This document shows positions 1 through 10,163 of a stretch of 64,000 bases of DNA, one piece after another. A program made the translations under genes and the position numbers. The stretch lies in assembly GCF_006149005.1 (NCBI RefSeq), contig NZ_VBSL01000012.1, positions 1 through 64,000 of the forward strand. The letters are read 5' to 3'. How positions within the stretch are numbered: the stretch's first letter is position 1; every line of letters starts with the position of its first letter. Source of the DNA: Larkinella sp. C7. Its GTDB lineage: Bacteria > Bacteroidota > Bacteroidia > Cytophagales > Spirosomataceae. The notes under the pieces are model-generated. The model saw nothing but the letters and a program-made list of their open reading frames with translations. It searched no databases and was not told the DNA's origin.

Positions 1-1
1 T

Positions 2-3000
2 TCGGGTTGCAGTGTGACGAGAACCGTCACCATAACGGTCAATCCCGTGCCGGTGGCAACTTTGGTGACAACCACCAATCCAACTTCTTGTACGGGTAAC
101 AATGATGGAAGTATTACGATCGGAAATCTGACCGCTGGCCAAGCTTATATTGTCAGTTACAAACGCGACAATGGCGAAGTGGTAACCCAAACCATGAATG
201 CGGGTAACAATGGTCAACTTACTTTGAACGCTCTCACCGCTGGCTCGTATAGCCTCACGGTTTCAGTAGGAGGTTGTAACGGTGAGCCGCTGACAACAAC
301 GTTAGTGAACCCAGGCCTACCGGGAAAACCGCAGATTACAGTTTCACCTTCTGTAACCAGTTGTTTGGGTGGAACTGTAACCCTAACGGCCAACGGAGTT
401 AGCGGGGCTAGTTTCCAGTGGACAGGCTCCGGCTTGTCGTCACCAACGGGTTCTGTGGTAACCGTTACCCCGTCGGTCGTTGGGAGCCAGGTTTATACCG
501 TAACACAAACCGTAAATGGCTGCCAAAGTCCAGCATCGGAAAGTGTGACCATTACCGGAGTTGAGTGTACAACCTGTATAGCACCAACTCCGACCATTAC
601 GTGTACGACCACTGATATTTGTCCGGGCGACGCCGTTGAACTGCACGCATCTGATTGTGCCGGAATCATTATTTGGTCGACAGGTGCGACGGGACAAAGT
701 CTCATTGTATCTCCCTATACATCAACGACCTACACTGCTCAGTGCCAATTGCCCAACTGCACCAGTGCGCCTTCGAAAGCAATTGTAATCCGGGTTTCTG
801 ACCCCCAACCACCAACGATTACGGCCAATGCGGTGGATGTTTGTGTCGGCGGAACGGTGAGTTTGACCGCCAGCGGCTGTGAAGGGAAAGTGATCTGGTC
901 AACGGGAGCAACCGGGTCGGTGCTGACCGTTACGCCGGATGGGCCAACGACCTATTACGCCAATTGCCGCATTCACAACTGCATCAGCGGACCGTCGCAG
1001 GGCATTACGATCCGAACAGGTCCAATGCCGAAACCGCAAATTAGTAGCAATTCCAAAACCGTATGTCCGGGTGAAAACACAACCCTGACGGTTTCAAATT
1101 GCACTGGCATTCCGATGTGGTCGACGGGTGAGACAACGGCAGCGATTGTTGTGGCACCAAACGAAACCACTTCTTACACGGTAATTTGTAAGCAGGGCTC
1201 CTGTATCAGTCAGGTGTCGGATGTTTATACGATTACGGTTGTGAAGCCTCAGCCTCCGCAGGTCGACATCAGTGCTGACGTGGTTTGTTTGGGCGGTTCG
1301 CTGCGATTGACCGCCATGGGATGCTCCGGAACGGTCATCTGGTCCCACAATGCAACCGGTTCCAGTGTCAGCGTCATACCAACCAGTAACGTAACATACC
1401 GGGCTACCTGCAAAGTAGGAAATTGTGCGAGCGATCCGTCTCAGCCCCTTTCGGTGACCGTTGTCAATCCGGCGGCTCCCCTTATCAAGTCGGATAAAAC
1501 GCTAATCTGTGCGGGTGAAGTCGTCACCCTGACGGCAGAAGGTTGCCGGAGTGGACAGGTAGTTTGGTCGAATGGCTCGACGGGCAATAGCCTCACGGTT
1601 ATGCCGGGAGCAACCACCAACTACACCGCTCAGTGCAAAGAATACACTTGCAGCAGTGTCGCGTCAAATGCCATCACCATCAATGTGACCAATAGCAATG
1701 CGCCAATGCCAACGGTTACGGCATCAACAACGCTCATTTGTCAGGGTCAGCCTGTTACCTTGACAGCAACGGGTTGCGAGGGAGGAACGATAATCTGGTC
1801 GACGAGTGCGACGGGCAATACCCTGGTAGTGAATCCAACACAAACGACTGAATATTACGCGGCCTGTAAAATGAGTACCGGCTGTAATGGAACACCCGCA
1901 AAAGTGACGGTGCAGGTCAATACCCCTGCCAAACCAACCATCCGGGTGTGTAAATGTACGGATGGACACATTTGTCCCGGTGATGAAATTCGTTTGACGG
2001 TAGAAGGTTGCAACGGAGTTCCCCTTTGGTCAAACGGAGCAACGACTACCAGCATTCTGGTCTCTCCGACTGAGACCACGGTATATACGGTAGTTTGCCA
2101 GAACAACCCCTGCACAAGTGCTCCTTCCGAAGCGTACACCGTGGTCGTCAATACGCCAGTTTCTCCCGTCGTTTGGGCTTCAAAAACGGAAATAGAACCA
2201 GGTGAAACGGTTGTATTATCCGCTACGGGTTGCGCCGGTGGTCAGATTATCTGGTCGACAGGAGCGACGGGTAGCAGCATTGAAGTGAATCCAACGACAA
2301 CGACCAGTTATTACGCACACTGCAAGATCAAGAGTTGTTTGAGTGAGCCGACTCCGGTCATTGTCAAAATCAAGGGAGAGTGCGACGTTCCGGCCCCGCA
2401 GGTTTCCGCGTCGACGCCCGCAGTTTGCTACGGCGGTTCCGTTACGCTGACGGCTACCGGGTGTACGAACGGTACGGTCATCTGGTCGAATGGTGATACG
2501 GGGAATAGCATAACCATCAATAATATTACCGGAAACCGCCCCTTCACCGCCATCTGTCAGTTGAATGAGGAATGTAAGAGTGTGGTTTCAAATGCCATTA
2601 GTGTATCGGTCGTAACGCTGAATCCGCCAACAATTGCTACCAATAGGGAAACGCTCTGTCCGGGAGAAAGCGCGAAATTGACCGCCGTTGGTTGTGTTGG
2701 TACGGTAACCTGGTCGACGGGTGGAACGGGAACCAGCATCGAGATTCAGCCGGGAACTACAAAAAGCTACTGGGCTACGTGCTCGCTGGGCAATTGTGTT
2801 AGTGAAAAATCACCGCTGAGTACGGTAAAAGTAGGTGCCCCGGTTTCGCCAACCATTACAGCCAGCAAGGCAAATGTCTGCTTCGGAGAGGCCGTAACAC
2901 TGACCGCAGCCGGTTGTCCGGATGGGACGGTGGTCTGGTCAAACAATCAGGTCGGTTCTGTACTGCTCCTTACTCCCGACGTGTCGGCTACCTACTCGGC

Positions 3001-6000
3001 CATCTGTACGACATCGAATGCCTGCAAAAGCGGTCCATCGAATGAACTGACGGTATCGGTTTATCCGAAAGTGGCAAAACCACAGGTTGTTAACCTGACG
3101 AACCAATGCCCCTTTGCTACGGCCGATTTAACAAAAGCCATCAGCAGTTCGGTATCGCTGGCGGGAAGCGTATTTGAGTACTATACCAGTGTCACACCCG
3201 ATCCGGCCAGCAAGGTATCGAATCCGAAGTCGGTTGAGGCCGGGACCTATTATGTTGTCGAGAAAACGGCAACGGGGTGCTTCAGTGCCGCAAGTCCGGT
3301 TATGGTGGTCATTATCAATTGCAACGACGTTGATCTTTGTAAGACCAATCCGGCAACGGCATCGGCGGGTTTGAATGCCACCATTTGTTCCGCAAAAGAA
3401 TACAAGCTGAATGGCGTCATTGGTGGGGCTGCCACCAGCGCGGTTTGGACAACCAGTGGGTCAGGGACGTTTGACAACGCATCTTTACTGGACGCAACCT
3501 ATAAACCGTCCCTGGCGGACGTCAATGCCGGGTTTGTTAACCTGACGTTCACCACGAATGACCCCGATGGAACCGGTTCCTGTCAGGCGGCTCAGTCAAC
3601 GCTAAAACTGACGATTGAGGGCCTGAAGGTTCAGCCAACCATTTGGCCGGTGCGTGCAATCGTATGTCACGGAGATTCAGTCATACTGAATGCAATGTCC
3701 GATGGTTATAAGTATCTCTGGAATACGATGGCCACAACGCAAAGTATTGTCGTTAAAGCCAGTGGTATCTACTCCGTCCAGTTAGTCGATAGCAAGGGCT
3801 GTACGTCCATCCCATCCGAAGGGGTGACGGTAACGGTTAAAGCACCGATCGAATCACCAATTGCCCCGATGATGGCCCGCAATACCTGTCCGGGATCCAC
3901 CGTGAATCTGGTTAAGCTGGTTGAAAACGATCCGGTTACGCCCGGTGGTGAATTTGAATTCCACATTGCGGACAACCCGGCCTCACCGATTGTGATGCGC
4001 CCGGATTCGGTCGGTCGCGGGGTGTTCTATGCCTTCGAGCGCAGCAACGCTGGCTGCTACAGTGCGTCGACCATGATTGATGTGGCCATCTTTGACTGCA
4101 CGACGGACACTTGCCGGTCCGATCTGTACGTCTCTTACACGGTCGACAAGGAGCATCCGAAAGTAGGCGAGGTGGTGACGTTTGCGGTAAAACTGGGTAA
4201 CAGAGGTGAATGTTCGGCCACGCACAGCGACATCCGGATTATTTTACCGACCGGCCTGGAACTGGTATCACCGGGTAATCTGGTGGTTGATGCCCACGGC
4301 CACCTGGGGGCCTGGCTCCCGGCTCTTGCTGCCAATGACGAAGTTACCTACTACTATTCCGTTCGTGTTCTAACCAAAGGGCCGATTGTTAATCTGGTAG
4401 AAATCACGTACCTCGATCAGGTGGATCCGAACCTGGCCAACAACAAAGCCACTGTCACTATTGAGGACTCTACGCCAACGCTGTCGATGAAAGTGGGGCT
4501 GGCGAAAGCACTCAAAGGGGTTCAACAGAAGGAGGAGACCTTGTTTGAGTTTACCTACGATCTGGCCATCACCAATTACAGTGACCAGGATGCTACCCAG
4601 GTTCAGGTGACGGATGACGTTCAGTCGGTTTTCGATCCTCATGTTATCGAATCCGTCGCTGTCTCCGTCGATCCGGCCTCATCGCTCAAATTGAACTTAG
4701 GCTATTCGGGCTGGGTTGGAAATACGCAACTTCTGAACAGCGGAAGTGTCGTCAAGGCTGGCGCAACGGAGCACATTCTGTTAAAAGTGAATGTCCGGCT
4801 TCACCCGGATGGCAGCCTGACGAAGACGTTCCTGAACAAGGCCTACTTGCTGGCGAAGCTCAACGGCCTGGAAGTCAACGACGCTTCGACAAACGGAGCC
4901 AGCGCTGATCCGGACCATGATGGCAACCCGAATAACAACAGCGAATCGACACCGGGCAAATTCGACTCGGCACCACCGTCGCCCATCGGTGTTGCCCTGG
5001 CCGTAACGAACATTGTTCAGCAAGCCGATAGCAGTTACAACGTCACTTTGAAGGTAACCGTTAAAAATTACGGTACGGCTGACCTGAAGCAGGTGCAACT
5101 GTCCGATAGTCTGGTGGCAGGCTTTACGGCCCCGGTTTCCTACAGTGTGGTGAGTCCGCCGGTGGTTGGTGCCGGAAGCACGCTGAAACCGAACGCCAAT
5201 TACAACGGCAATGATCTGTCATCTCTGTTGGATGGGGCAAACAGCAGCCTGGCGGCTGGTGCTTCTGACACGGTTCTGGTAACGATCAATGTCAAACCCA
5301 CTGGCGAGTTGGGGCCGTTCTATACGCAGGTTGTTGGGACAGGGATTCATGCGGATTCTCTCGTGACGGATTTGTCGAACAATGGGTTTAATCCGGCACC
5401 CATCGGGAGCGTGCCCACTGGGTTCCGGTTCGATCTGCCGCCTTCGCTGCTGGGCGTAGCCAAATCGGTCAGTAAACTGGAAGACCTGGGTTCGGGGGTC
5501 TACAACGTCACCTATACCATTAAGCTAACGAACCTCGGCTCAGATGATCTGAAGAATGTTCAGGTGGTTGACAACCTGACCGAAACCTTCGGCAACGATG
5601 TTTTGATTGGGCCCGGTAAGCCAACCCTGACGGCAGAGGCCGGTCTGACGGTGGACTCGACGTATACGGGTCAAGGAATGTTGACTCATCTTCTGGTCGA
5701 CTCCCTGAGTACGTTGCCGAGAGGAGCCTCCCGCAGTGTCAACCTGACCGTACGGGTCGATGTCCGTAACAGCCCCAAAAACGTCTACCATAATAGTGCC
5801 ATTGCCAATGCGGTTACGCTCAATGGCAGCACGATGCTGACCGACACCTCGACGGCTGGTTCCAATGTTGATCCGGACAACGACCTGGATCCCAGAAACA
5901 ACAATACGCCAACCGCAGTGACCTTGTTCGGCTTGCCAGTGACACCAAATATTGGGGTAGCAATGGCCGTGAAGGACACGACGCGGCAAACCGATGGCAG

Positions 6001-6724
6001 CTACAACGTGACGTACCAGATTATCGTGAAGAATTACGGATTGACGGACTTCACGGACGTACAGGTGAGCGATCAATTATCGGAGGTGTTCAATACCACT
6101 ACCGGAGCTACCTACAGCGTGGTTGGAATACCGGTTGTTTCAGCGGGAAGCGGTTTGCAAAGCAACAGCAGTTTCAACGGCGATTCCGACGCTGCCCTTG
6201 TGGCATCAGGAAGCAACCTGGCGGCTGGGAAGAGCGACACCCTGCTGCTGACGCTGAATGTGAAAACCGACGGCCGGACAACGCCTTATCTCAACACCGT
6301 GTATGCGAAAGCCATAGCGGGAGCCGATACCGTCAGCGACACCTCAACCGATGGTTTTGAACCGGATTTGAATGGAAACAATGATCCGACAGAGGCCGAT
6401 GAACGCGTAGCAACCCCCTTGATTTTCAACCAGAATACCGACCAGGTGATGATTCCGGAAGGATTCTCGCCCAACGGAGATCATATCAATGACCTGTTTG
6501 TCATTCGAAATACGGGTGGTGCCACGGTTAGCCTGGAAGTGTTCAACCGATGGGGAAACACGGTGTACCGGAACCACGATTACAAAAACGACTGGGACGG
6601 ATCGACGAATACCGGTGTACGGATCGGTTCCAGTTCGAAAGGCTTACCGGATGGTACTTATTTCTACATCGTTGAGTTGAGCGATGGCCGCAAGTTTATA
6701 CGATACATGACGATTAATCGCTAA
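2..6724 (+). CDS. Giant T9SS-secreted Ig-repeat/DUF11 adhesin with gliding-type (CHU_C, type B) C-terminal domain; 5' end outside window
   Basis: The frame is already open at the first bases, so the start lies upstream and at least 2,240 residues are seen here. The N-terminal two thirds are tandem Ig-like modules of about 82 residues with a WSTGATG-like core. They are followed by an SprB/PKD-like stretch, a DUF11 domain (near residues 1370-1480) and about four further DUF11-like repeats (GVALAV...SYNVT...VKNYG). The last 90 residues are a gliding-motility-associated C-terminal domain (IPEGFSPNGDHINDLF ... NRWGN.VY ... DGTYFY). In known family members this domain is the type B signal for the type IX secretion system, which exports the protein to the cell surface. 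The PorP/SprF gene starts 5 bp downstream, matching the usual pairing of type B substrates with a dedicated PorP/SprF partner. A role as a large surface adhesin is inferred. Confidence 0.9.
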   Translation, partial: SGCSVTRTVTITVNPVPVATLVTTTNPTSCTGNNDGSITIGNLTAGQAYIVSYKRDNGEVVTQTMNAGNNGQLTLNALTAGSYSLTVSVGGCNGEPLTTTLVNPGLPGKPQITVSPSVTSCLGGTVTLTANGVSGASFQWTGSGLSSPTGSVVTVTPSVVGSQVYTVTQTVNGCQSPASESVTITGVECTTCIAPTPTITCTTTDICPGDAVELHASDCAGIIIWSTGATGQSLIVSPYTSTTYTAQCQLPNCTSAPSKAIVIRVSDPQPPTITANAVDVCVGGTVSLTASGCEGKVIWSTGATGSVLTVTPDGPTTYYANCRIHNCISGPSQGITIRTGPMPKPQISSNSKTVCPGENTTLTVSNCTGIPMWSTGETTAAIVVAPNETTSYTVICKQGSCISQVSDVYTITVVKPQPPQVDISADVVCLGGSLRLTAMGCSGTVIWSHNATGSSVSVIPTSNVTYRATCKVGNCASDPSQPLSVTVVNPAAPLIKSDKTLICAGEVVTLTAEGCRSGQVVWSNGSTGNSLTVMPGATTNYTAQCKEYTCSSVASNAITINVTNSNAPMPTVTASTTLICQGQPVTLTATGCEGGTIIWSTSATGNTLVVNPTQTTEYYAACKMSTGCNGTPAKVTVQVNTPAKPTIRVCKCTDGHICPGDEIRLTVEGCNGVPLWSNGATTTSILVSPTETTVYTVVCQNNPCTSAPSEAYTVVVNTPVSPVVWASKTEIEPGETVVLSATGCAGGQIIWSTGATGSSIEVNPTTTTSYYAHCKIKSCLSEPTPVIVKIKGECDVPAPQVSASTPAVCYGGSVTLTATGCTNGTVIWSNGDTGNSITINNITGNRPFTAICQLNEECKSVVSNAISVSVVTLNPPTIATNRETLCPGESAKLTAVGCVGTVTWSTGGTGTSIEIQPGTTKSYWATCSLGNCVSEKSPLSTVKVGAPVSPTITASKANVCFGEAVTLTAAGCPDGTVVWSNNQVGSVLLLTPDVSATYSAICTTSNACKSGPSNELTVSVYPKVAKPQVVNLTNQCPFATADLTKAISSSVSLAGSVFEYYTSVTPDPASKVSNPKSVEAGTYYVVEKTATGCFSAASPVMVVIINCNDVDLCKTNPATASAGLNATICSAKEYKLNGVIGGAATSAVWTTSGSGTFDNASLLDATYKPSLADVNAGFVNLTFTTNDPDGTGSCQAAQSTLKLTIEGLKVQPTIWPVRAIVCHGDSVILNAMSDGYKYLWNTMATTQSIVVKASGIYSVQLVDSKGCTSIPSEGVTVTVKAPIESPIAPMMARNTCPGSTVNLVKLVENDPVTPGGEFEFHIADNPASPIVMRPDSVGRGVFYAFERSNAGCYSASTMIDVAIFDCTTDTCRSDLYVSYTVDKEHPKVGEVVTFAVKLGNRGECSATHSDIRIILPTGLELVSPGNLVVDAHGHLGAWLPALAANDEVTYYYSVRVLTKGPIVNLVEITYLDQVDPNLANNKATVTIEDSTPTLSMKVGLAKALKGVQQKEETLFEFTYDLAITNYSDQDATQVQVTDDVQSVFDPHVIESVAVSVDPASSLKLNLGYSGWVGNTQLLNSGSVVKAGATEHILLKVNVRLHPDGSLTKTFLNKAYLLAKLNGLEVNDASTNGASADPDHDGNPNNNSESTPGKFDSAPPSPIGVALAVTNIVQQADSSYNVTLKVTVKNYGTADLKQVQLSDSLVAGFTAPVSYSVVSPPVVGAGSTLKPNANYNGNDLSSLLDGANSSLAAGASDTVLVTINVKPTGELGPFYTQVVGTGIHADSLVTDLSNNGFNPAPIGSVPTGFRFDLPPSLLGVAKSVSKLEDLGSGVYNVTYTIKLTNLGSDDLKNVQVVDNLTETFGNDVLIGPGKPTLTAEAGLTVDSTYTGQGMLTHLLVDSLSTLPRGASRSVNLTVRVDVRNSPKNVYHNSAIANAVTLNGSTMLTDTSTAGSNVDPDNDLDPRNNNTPTAVTLFGLPVTPNIGVAMAVKDTTRQTDGSYNVTYQIIVKNYGLTDFTDVQVSDQLSEVFNTTTGATYSVVGIPVVSAGSGLQSNSSFNGDSDAALVASGSNLAAGKSDTLLLTLNVKTDGRTTPYLNTVYAKAIAGADTVSDTSTDGFEPDLNGNNDPTEADERVATPLIFNQNTDQVMIPEGFSPNGDHINDLFVIRNTGGATVSLEVFNRWGNTVYRNHDYKNDWDGSTNTGVRIGSSSKGLPDGTYFYIVELSDGRKFIRYMTINR
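584..3061 (+). repeat. Eleven tandem Ig-like repeats of about 82 codons, four Cys each
   Basis: Eleven successive modules can be aligned by eye on a TATGC-G--IWS-GATG core followed by a TT-Y-A-CK---C motif. Each has four cysteines: one near the strand before VTLTA, one in the GC turn, and two in the C-K---C hairpin. The repeats are diverged at the nucleotide level, so this is an old protein-level expansion rather than a recent DNA duplication. The regular cysteines suggest disulfide-stapled modules forming a rigid rod, which is an inference. Confidence 0.85.
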
Positions 6725-6729
6725 AAACA

Positions 6730-7719
6730 ATGATACGCAATTTTACCATAAAGATCGGAAAAGTAACACTACTGCTGGTTGGTATAGCCGGGGGTAGCCA
6801 GGTTCAGGCGCAGCAGGACCACATGTTTTCGCAGTATATGTTCAACATGATGGCCATGAATCCCGCTTATGCCGGGAGTCGCGATGTGTTGAGTATGACC
6901 GCATTGTATCGGAACCAGTGGGGGGGCATTGAAGGCGCTCCGCAGACCACCACCTTCACGATCGACATGCCCGTCAACCGGGAGCGGATTGGGTTGGGTT
7001 TGCAATTGTTCAACGACCGGATCGGTGAATACAGCACCACCGGTGCGTATGCCTCATACGCATTTCGGATCAAAGTGGGGAGCCGTTCAACCCTGGGACT
7101 GGGGATTCAGGCGGGCGCGAGCAGCTTTCAGGCCGACCTCTCCAAAGTCAAAACCGATCAGGGGAATGACCCGGCTTTTGCACAGAACATCTCTAAAATT
7201 CTACCCAACTTTGGTACTGGAATTTACCTGAGCAACGACAAATCCTATATTGGGATTTCGGTACCGCAGTTGATTAAAAACCGACTGACGGATTATAGTT
7301 ATGGCTTACAAAAAGCCACGCAGCGTCGTCATGCCTATGCCGTGGCTGGTTTTGTGGTTCGTTTGAGCCCGGTATTGAAACTGAAGCCTTCCACCCTGGT
7401 GAAATACGTGGAAGGTGCTCCGCTGGGCATCGACGGGAATCTGAACCTCTGGATTGCAGATCGAATATCCATCGGTACATCCTACCGTCGGAATCAGTTT
7501 AACAGCTACGAAAGTGCCCTGAACCATGGCGAAGTCTACAATCAGGATGCAATTGTCGGCATTGTCGAAGTGCAATTGTCGGACCAGTTGCGCCTGGGCT
7601 ACGCGTATGATCAGATGCTGAATAAACTGAAAACCTTCAAGCTGCCTTCCCACGAAATCATGATTCGGTATGAACTCGGCTTTGGTAAAAACAAAATTCT
7701 AACGCCCCGGTATTTCTAG
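6730..7719 (+). CDS. PorP/SprF family type IX secretion outer-membrane protein (first copy)
   Basis: The protein has 329 residues with a signal peptide ending near VQAQ (residue 28). The family hallmark QYMFNMMAMNPAYAGSRD follows directly, then RNQW and repeated amphipathic beta strands. PorP/SprF proteins are outer-membrane barrels of the T9SS. SprF is needed for secretion of type B substrates such as SprB, and PorP binds the PorE/PorK/N assembly. The gene starts 5 bp after the adhesin stop and is followed 35 bp later by a PorE-like gene, so the cluster reads as substrate plus dedicated export and anchoring partners. The family call is secure; dedication to this particular adhesin is inferred from adjacency. 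Confidence 0.93.
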   Translation: MIRNFTIKIGKVTLLLVGIAGGSQVQAQQDHMFSQYMFNMMAMNPAYAGSRDVLSMTALYRNQWGGIEGAPQTTTFTIDMPVNRERIGLGLQLFNDRIGEYSTTGAYASYAFRIKVGSRSTLGLGIQAGASSFQADLSKVKTDQGNDPAFAQNISKILPNFGTGIYLSNDKSYIGISVPQLIKNRLTDYSYGLQKATQRRHAYAVAGFVVRLSPVLKLKPSTLVKYVEGAPLGIDGNLNLWIADRISIGTSYRRNQFNSYESALNHGEVYNQDAIVGIVEVQLSDQLRLGYAYDQMLNKLKTFKLPSHEIMIRYELGFGKNKILTPRYF

Positions 7720-7754
7720 GCCCGACGGGAACCGCTGCCAAATTTCCCCAAACC

Positions 7755-10124
7755 ATGCGCTGTTTTTACCTGCTATGTTGTATGGTCGCTTGCGTTGTCG
7801 GGTCAGTGAGGGCGCAGGCGTTGCTCAGGCAGGCGGATCGCCAATTCGATAATCTGTCTTATCGTACGGCCATCGACCTGTACGAGCAAACGCTGAACCG
7901 TTCCGAATTGTCGGAAGAAGAGCGACTGGCTACGTTGTCGAAACTGGGTTATAGTTACCGGCAGGTTCGGGATACCCAAAATGCCGAACGGGTGTACCGG
8001 ATTCTGATTGGCCAACTGAAGCAATACCAGAACGACTACGTCCCTTGTTACCTTTACTACGCCCAGGCATTGGCCAGTAATGGCAAATACAAAGAGTCGC
8101 AGGAAATGTATGAACGCTACAGCAAACTCCAGCAGGATGACCAGCGGGGAAAACAGTTTTCCAAACTCTACCATGACGTCAGCATTCTGTCGCGGAATCC
8201 CGGGAATTATAAGATAGAATTTCTGGAAATCAACACCACCCAGGCGGAATTCAGCCCAATGTATTACAAGGAAGGGCTGGTTTTTGTAACGTCCAAAAGG
8301 CCCGGCAATGCTTTGAAGCGCGTTTTTAGCTGGGATCATTCGGCATTCCTGGATCTGTATTATATGCCGGAAGCGGCTTTCAAGGGCGAAACTGTGGCCA
8401 GCCTGGGCGGGGCGTCGGCCAGTCAGCGAAAAAAGCGGGCGAAGAATCCGCGAACGCTGGGAGAAGATGACTATACCGACCCCACAGCCAATGACAGCCG
8501 GACGGTGGGTTTCAGTACGGGAGCCGCAGGGTCATATACAGCGGAAAGTTCATCGGAAACCAAACGGTTTGGAGGAACGCTGAACACCAAGTACCACGAA
8601 GGCCCCGTGGCGTTTACGAAAGATGGTTCGAAAGTATTCTTTACCCGCAACAACTACAACAAGGGAAAATACCGCGAGAGCGCCGACGGGATCAACAAAC
8701 TAAAGCTGTATGTGGCTGAAGAACGGAATGGTTCCTGGGGAGAAGCGCAGGAATTACCCTTCAACAACGACGACTATTCAACCGGTCATCCGGCTTTGAG
8801 CCCGAACGATAAAATGCTGTTTTTTGCGTCGGACCGTCCCGGCGGTTTTGGAGGTACGGATTTGTATGTCTCTACCTTGAAGGACGGAATATGGTCGGAA
8901 CCGCTCAATTTAGGCAAAGACATCAACACCCAAGGAAACGAAATGTTCCCGTTTGTCGACGACCGGGGCAACCTGTACTTCTCGTCGGACGGTCACCCCG
9001 GTTTGGGCGATCTGGATATTTTTTATGCCCAACTGACCGACCAAACGGCGGTGAAATCGGTGCAGAATATTGGCGAACCACTCAATTCTTCGAAAGACGA
9101 CTTCGGTATCGTCACCGATGGCGCCCGAATGTTGGGATATCTCAGCAGCAACCGGTTGCGGGGCGGGAGCGACGACGATATTTACCGTTTTAAGCGGGAA
9201 GGCTCCCTATATGCCTGCCGTGAACTGACCATCCACGTGTTTGACAATCAGACCAAACAGCCCCTCGGAAATGCCCGGCTTGACCTGGATCAGAAAGACG
9301 TTCAGGATGGGAAGCGGCAAACCCAGACCGACAGCGAAGGCAATATCCGGATTTGCCTGGACCCGGAAAGTGATTTTAGGATCACTGCGGCCATGACGGG
9401 TTATCAGTCCAGCCTGTTGGGGTTTTCGACCAAAGGATTATCCGACGATCAGCCCCTGCGATTGGAAATACCGCTGGACACGGTCCCGATACAGCCTGGA
9501 CATCCGCTGAAATCGAAGGTTCGGGGGCGAATTTTGACCCATACGGAACGGCTGCCCATCGATGGCGTTGAAGTGATTTTGCGAAACCTGTGCGACAGTA
9601 CGGTTTTGGAAATGGTAACCGGGCCGGATGGCAGTTATGAATTTTGGGTCGATCCCGGTTGTGAATACATCGTTGAGGCCCTGAAAGATTGCATGGGCAC
9701 CACCGGAGCCCGTATTTCACCCGCGGCCAATGCCAACACGGAACTGACGATGTTTCGTCAGGGCGATATTATTGAAATCGATAACATCTACTACGATCTC
9801 GATAAATGGGATATTCGACCGGATGCTGCGCTCGAAATGGATAAACTGGTCGCTTTGATGAAAAAATACCCGGCGATGCGAATCGAGATGCGGTCGCATA
9901 CCGATAGTCGGGGGTCGGCGGTGTATAACATCACGCTGTCGATGAACCGGGCGATGGGGGCTGTGACCTATTTGCGGAAAAACGGCATTGCATCCCGTCG
10001 AATGAAAGCGACTGGATACGGCGAAGGCGTGTTGCTGAACAATTGCAGAGATGGCGTGAAGTGTACGGAAGCCGAACATCAGCGTAATCGGCGGACAGAA
10101 ATTAAGATACTTCAGGTTGAATAG
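7755..10124 (+). CDS. PorE-like OmpA family protein (TPR, PD40 beta-propeller, carboxypeptidase-regulatory-like, OmpA_C)
   Basis: The protein has 789 residues and a signal peptide ending near VRAQA. Domains in order: TPR-like helices (about 25-140); WD40-like PD40 propeller blades (about 150-480, with LFFASDRPGG, LYFSSDG and LSSNRLRGGSDDDIY); two carboxypeptidase-regulatory/Cna-B-like modules (about 490-660); and an OmpA_C peptidoglycan-binding domain (about 670-789, with YYDLDKWDIRPDA and SHTDSRG...LSMNRA). This is the architecture of Porphyromonas PorE, which links the T9SS outer-membrane complex to peptidoglycan. It sits between two PorP/SprF genes in a probable operon. Function by homology is well supported; the exact partner is inferred. 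Confidence 0.88.
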   Translation: MRCFYLLCCMVACVVGSVRAQALLRQADRQFDNLSYRTAIDLYEQTLNRSELSEEERLATLSKLGYSYRQVRDTQNAERVYRILIGQLKQYQNDYVPCYLYYAQALASNGKYKESQEMYERYSKLQQDDQRGKQFSKLYHDVSILSRNPGNYKIEFLEINTTQAEFSPMYYKEGLVFVTSKRPGNALKRVFSWDHSAFLDLYYMPEAAFKGETVASLGGASASQRKKRAKNPRTLGEDDYTDPTANDSRTVGFSTGAAGSYTAESSSETKRFGGTLNTKYHEGPVAFTKDGSKVFFTRNNYNKGKYRESADGINKLKLYVAEERNGSWGEAQELPFNNDDYSTGHPALSPNDKMLFFASDRPGGFGGTDLYVSTLKDGIWSEPLNLGKDINTQGNEMFPFVDDRGNLYFSSDGHPGLGDLDIFYAQLTDQTAVKSVQNIGEPLNSSKDDFGIVTDGARMLGYLSSNRLRGGSDDDIYRFKREGSLYACRELTIHVFDNQTKQPLGNARLDLDQKDVQDGKRQTQTDSEGNIRICLDPESDFRITAAMTGYQSSLLGFSTKGLSDDQPLRLEIPLDTVPIQPGHPLKSKVRGRILTHTERLPIDGVEVILRNLCDSTVLEMVTGPDGSYEFWVDPGCEYIVEALKDCMGTTGARISPAANANTELTMFRQGDIIEIDNIYYDLDKWDIRPDAALEMDKLVALMKKYPAMRIEMRSHTDSRGSAVYNITLSMNRAMGAVTYLRKNGIASRRMKATGYGEGVLLNNCRDGVKCTEAEHQRNRRTEIKILQVE

Positions 10125-10163
10125 CTTTACTTTGTACTTTCGTACACCCAACACGCCCTGTGA

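Noticed and set aside
5540-6076. 178-codon minus-strand frame opposite the adhesin
   Set aside because: It lies wholly within the confident plus-strand DUF11 repeats, has no domain pattern, and similar antisense openings occur throughout this GC-rich gene.
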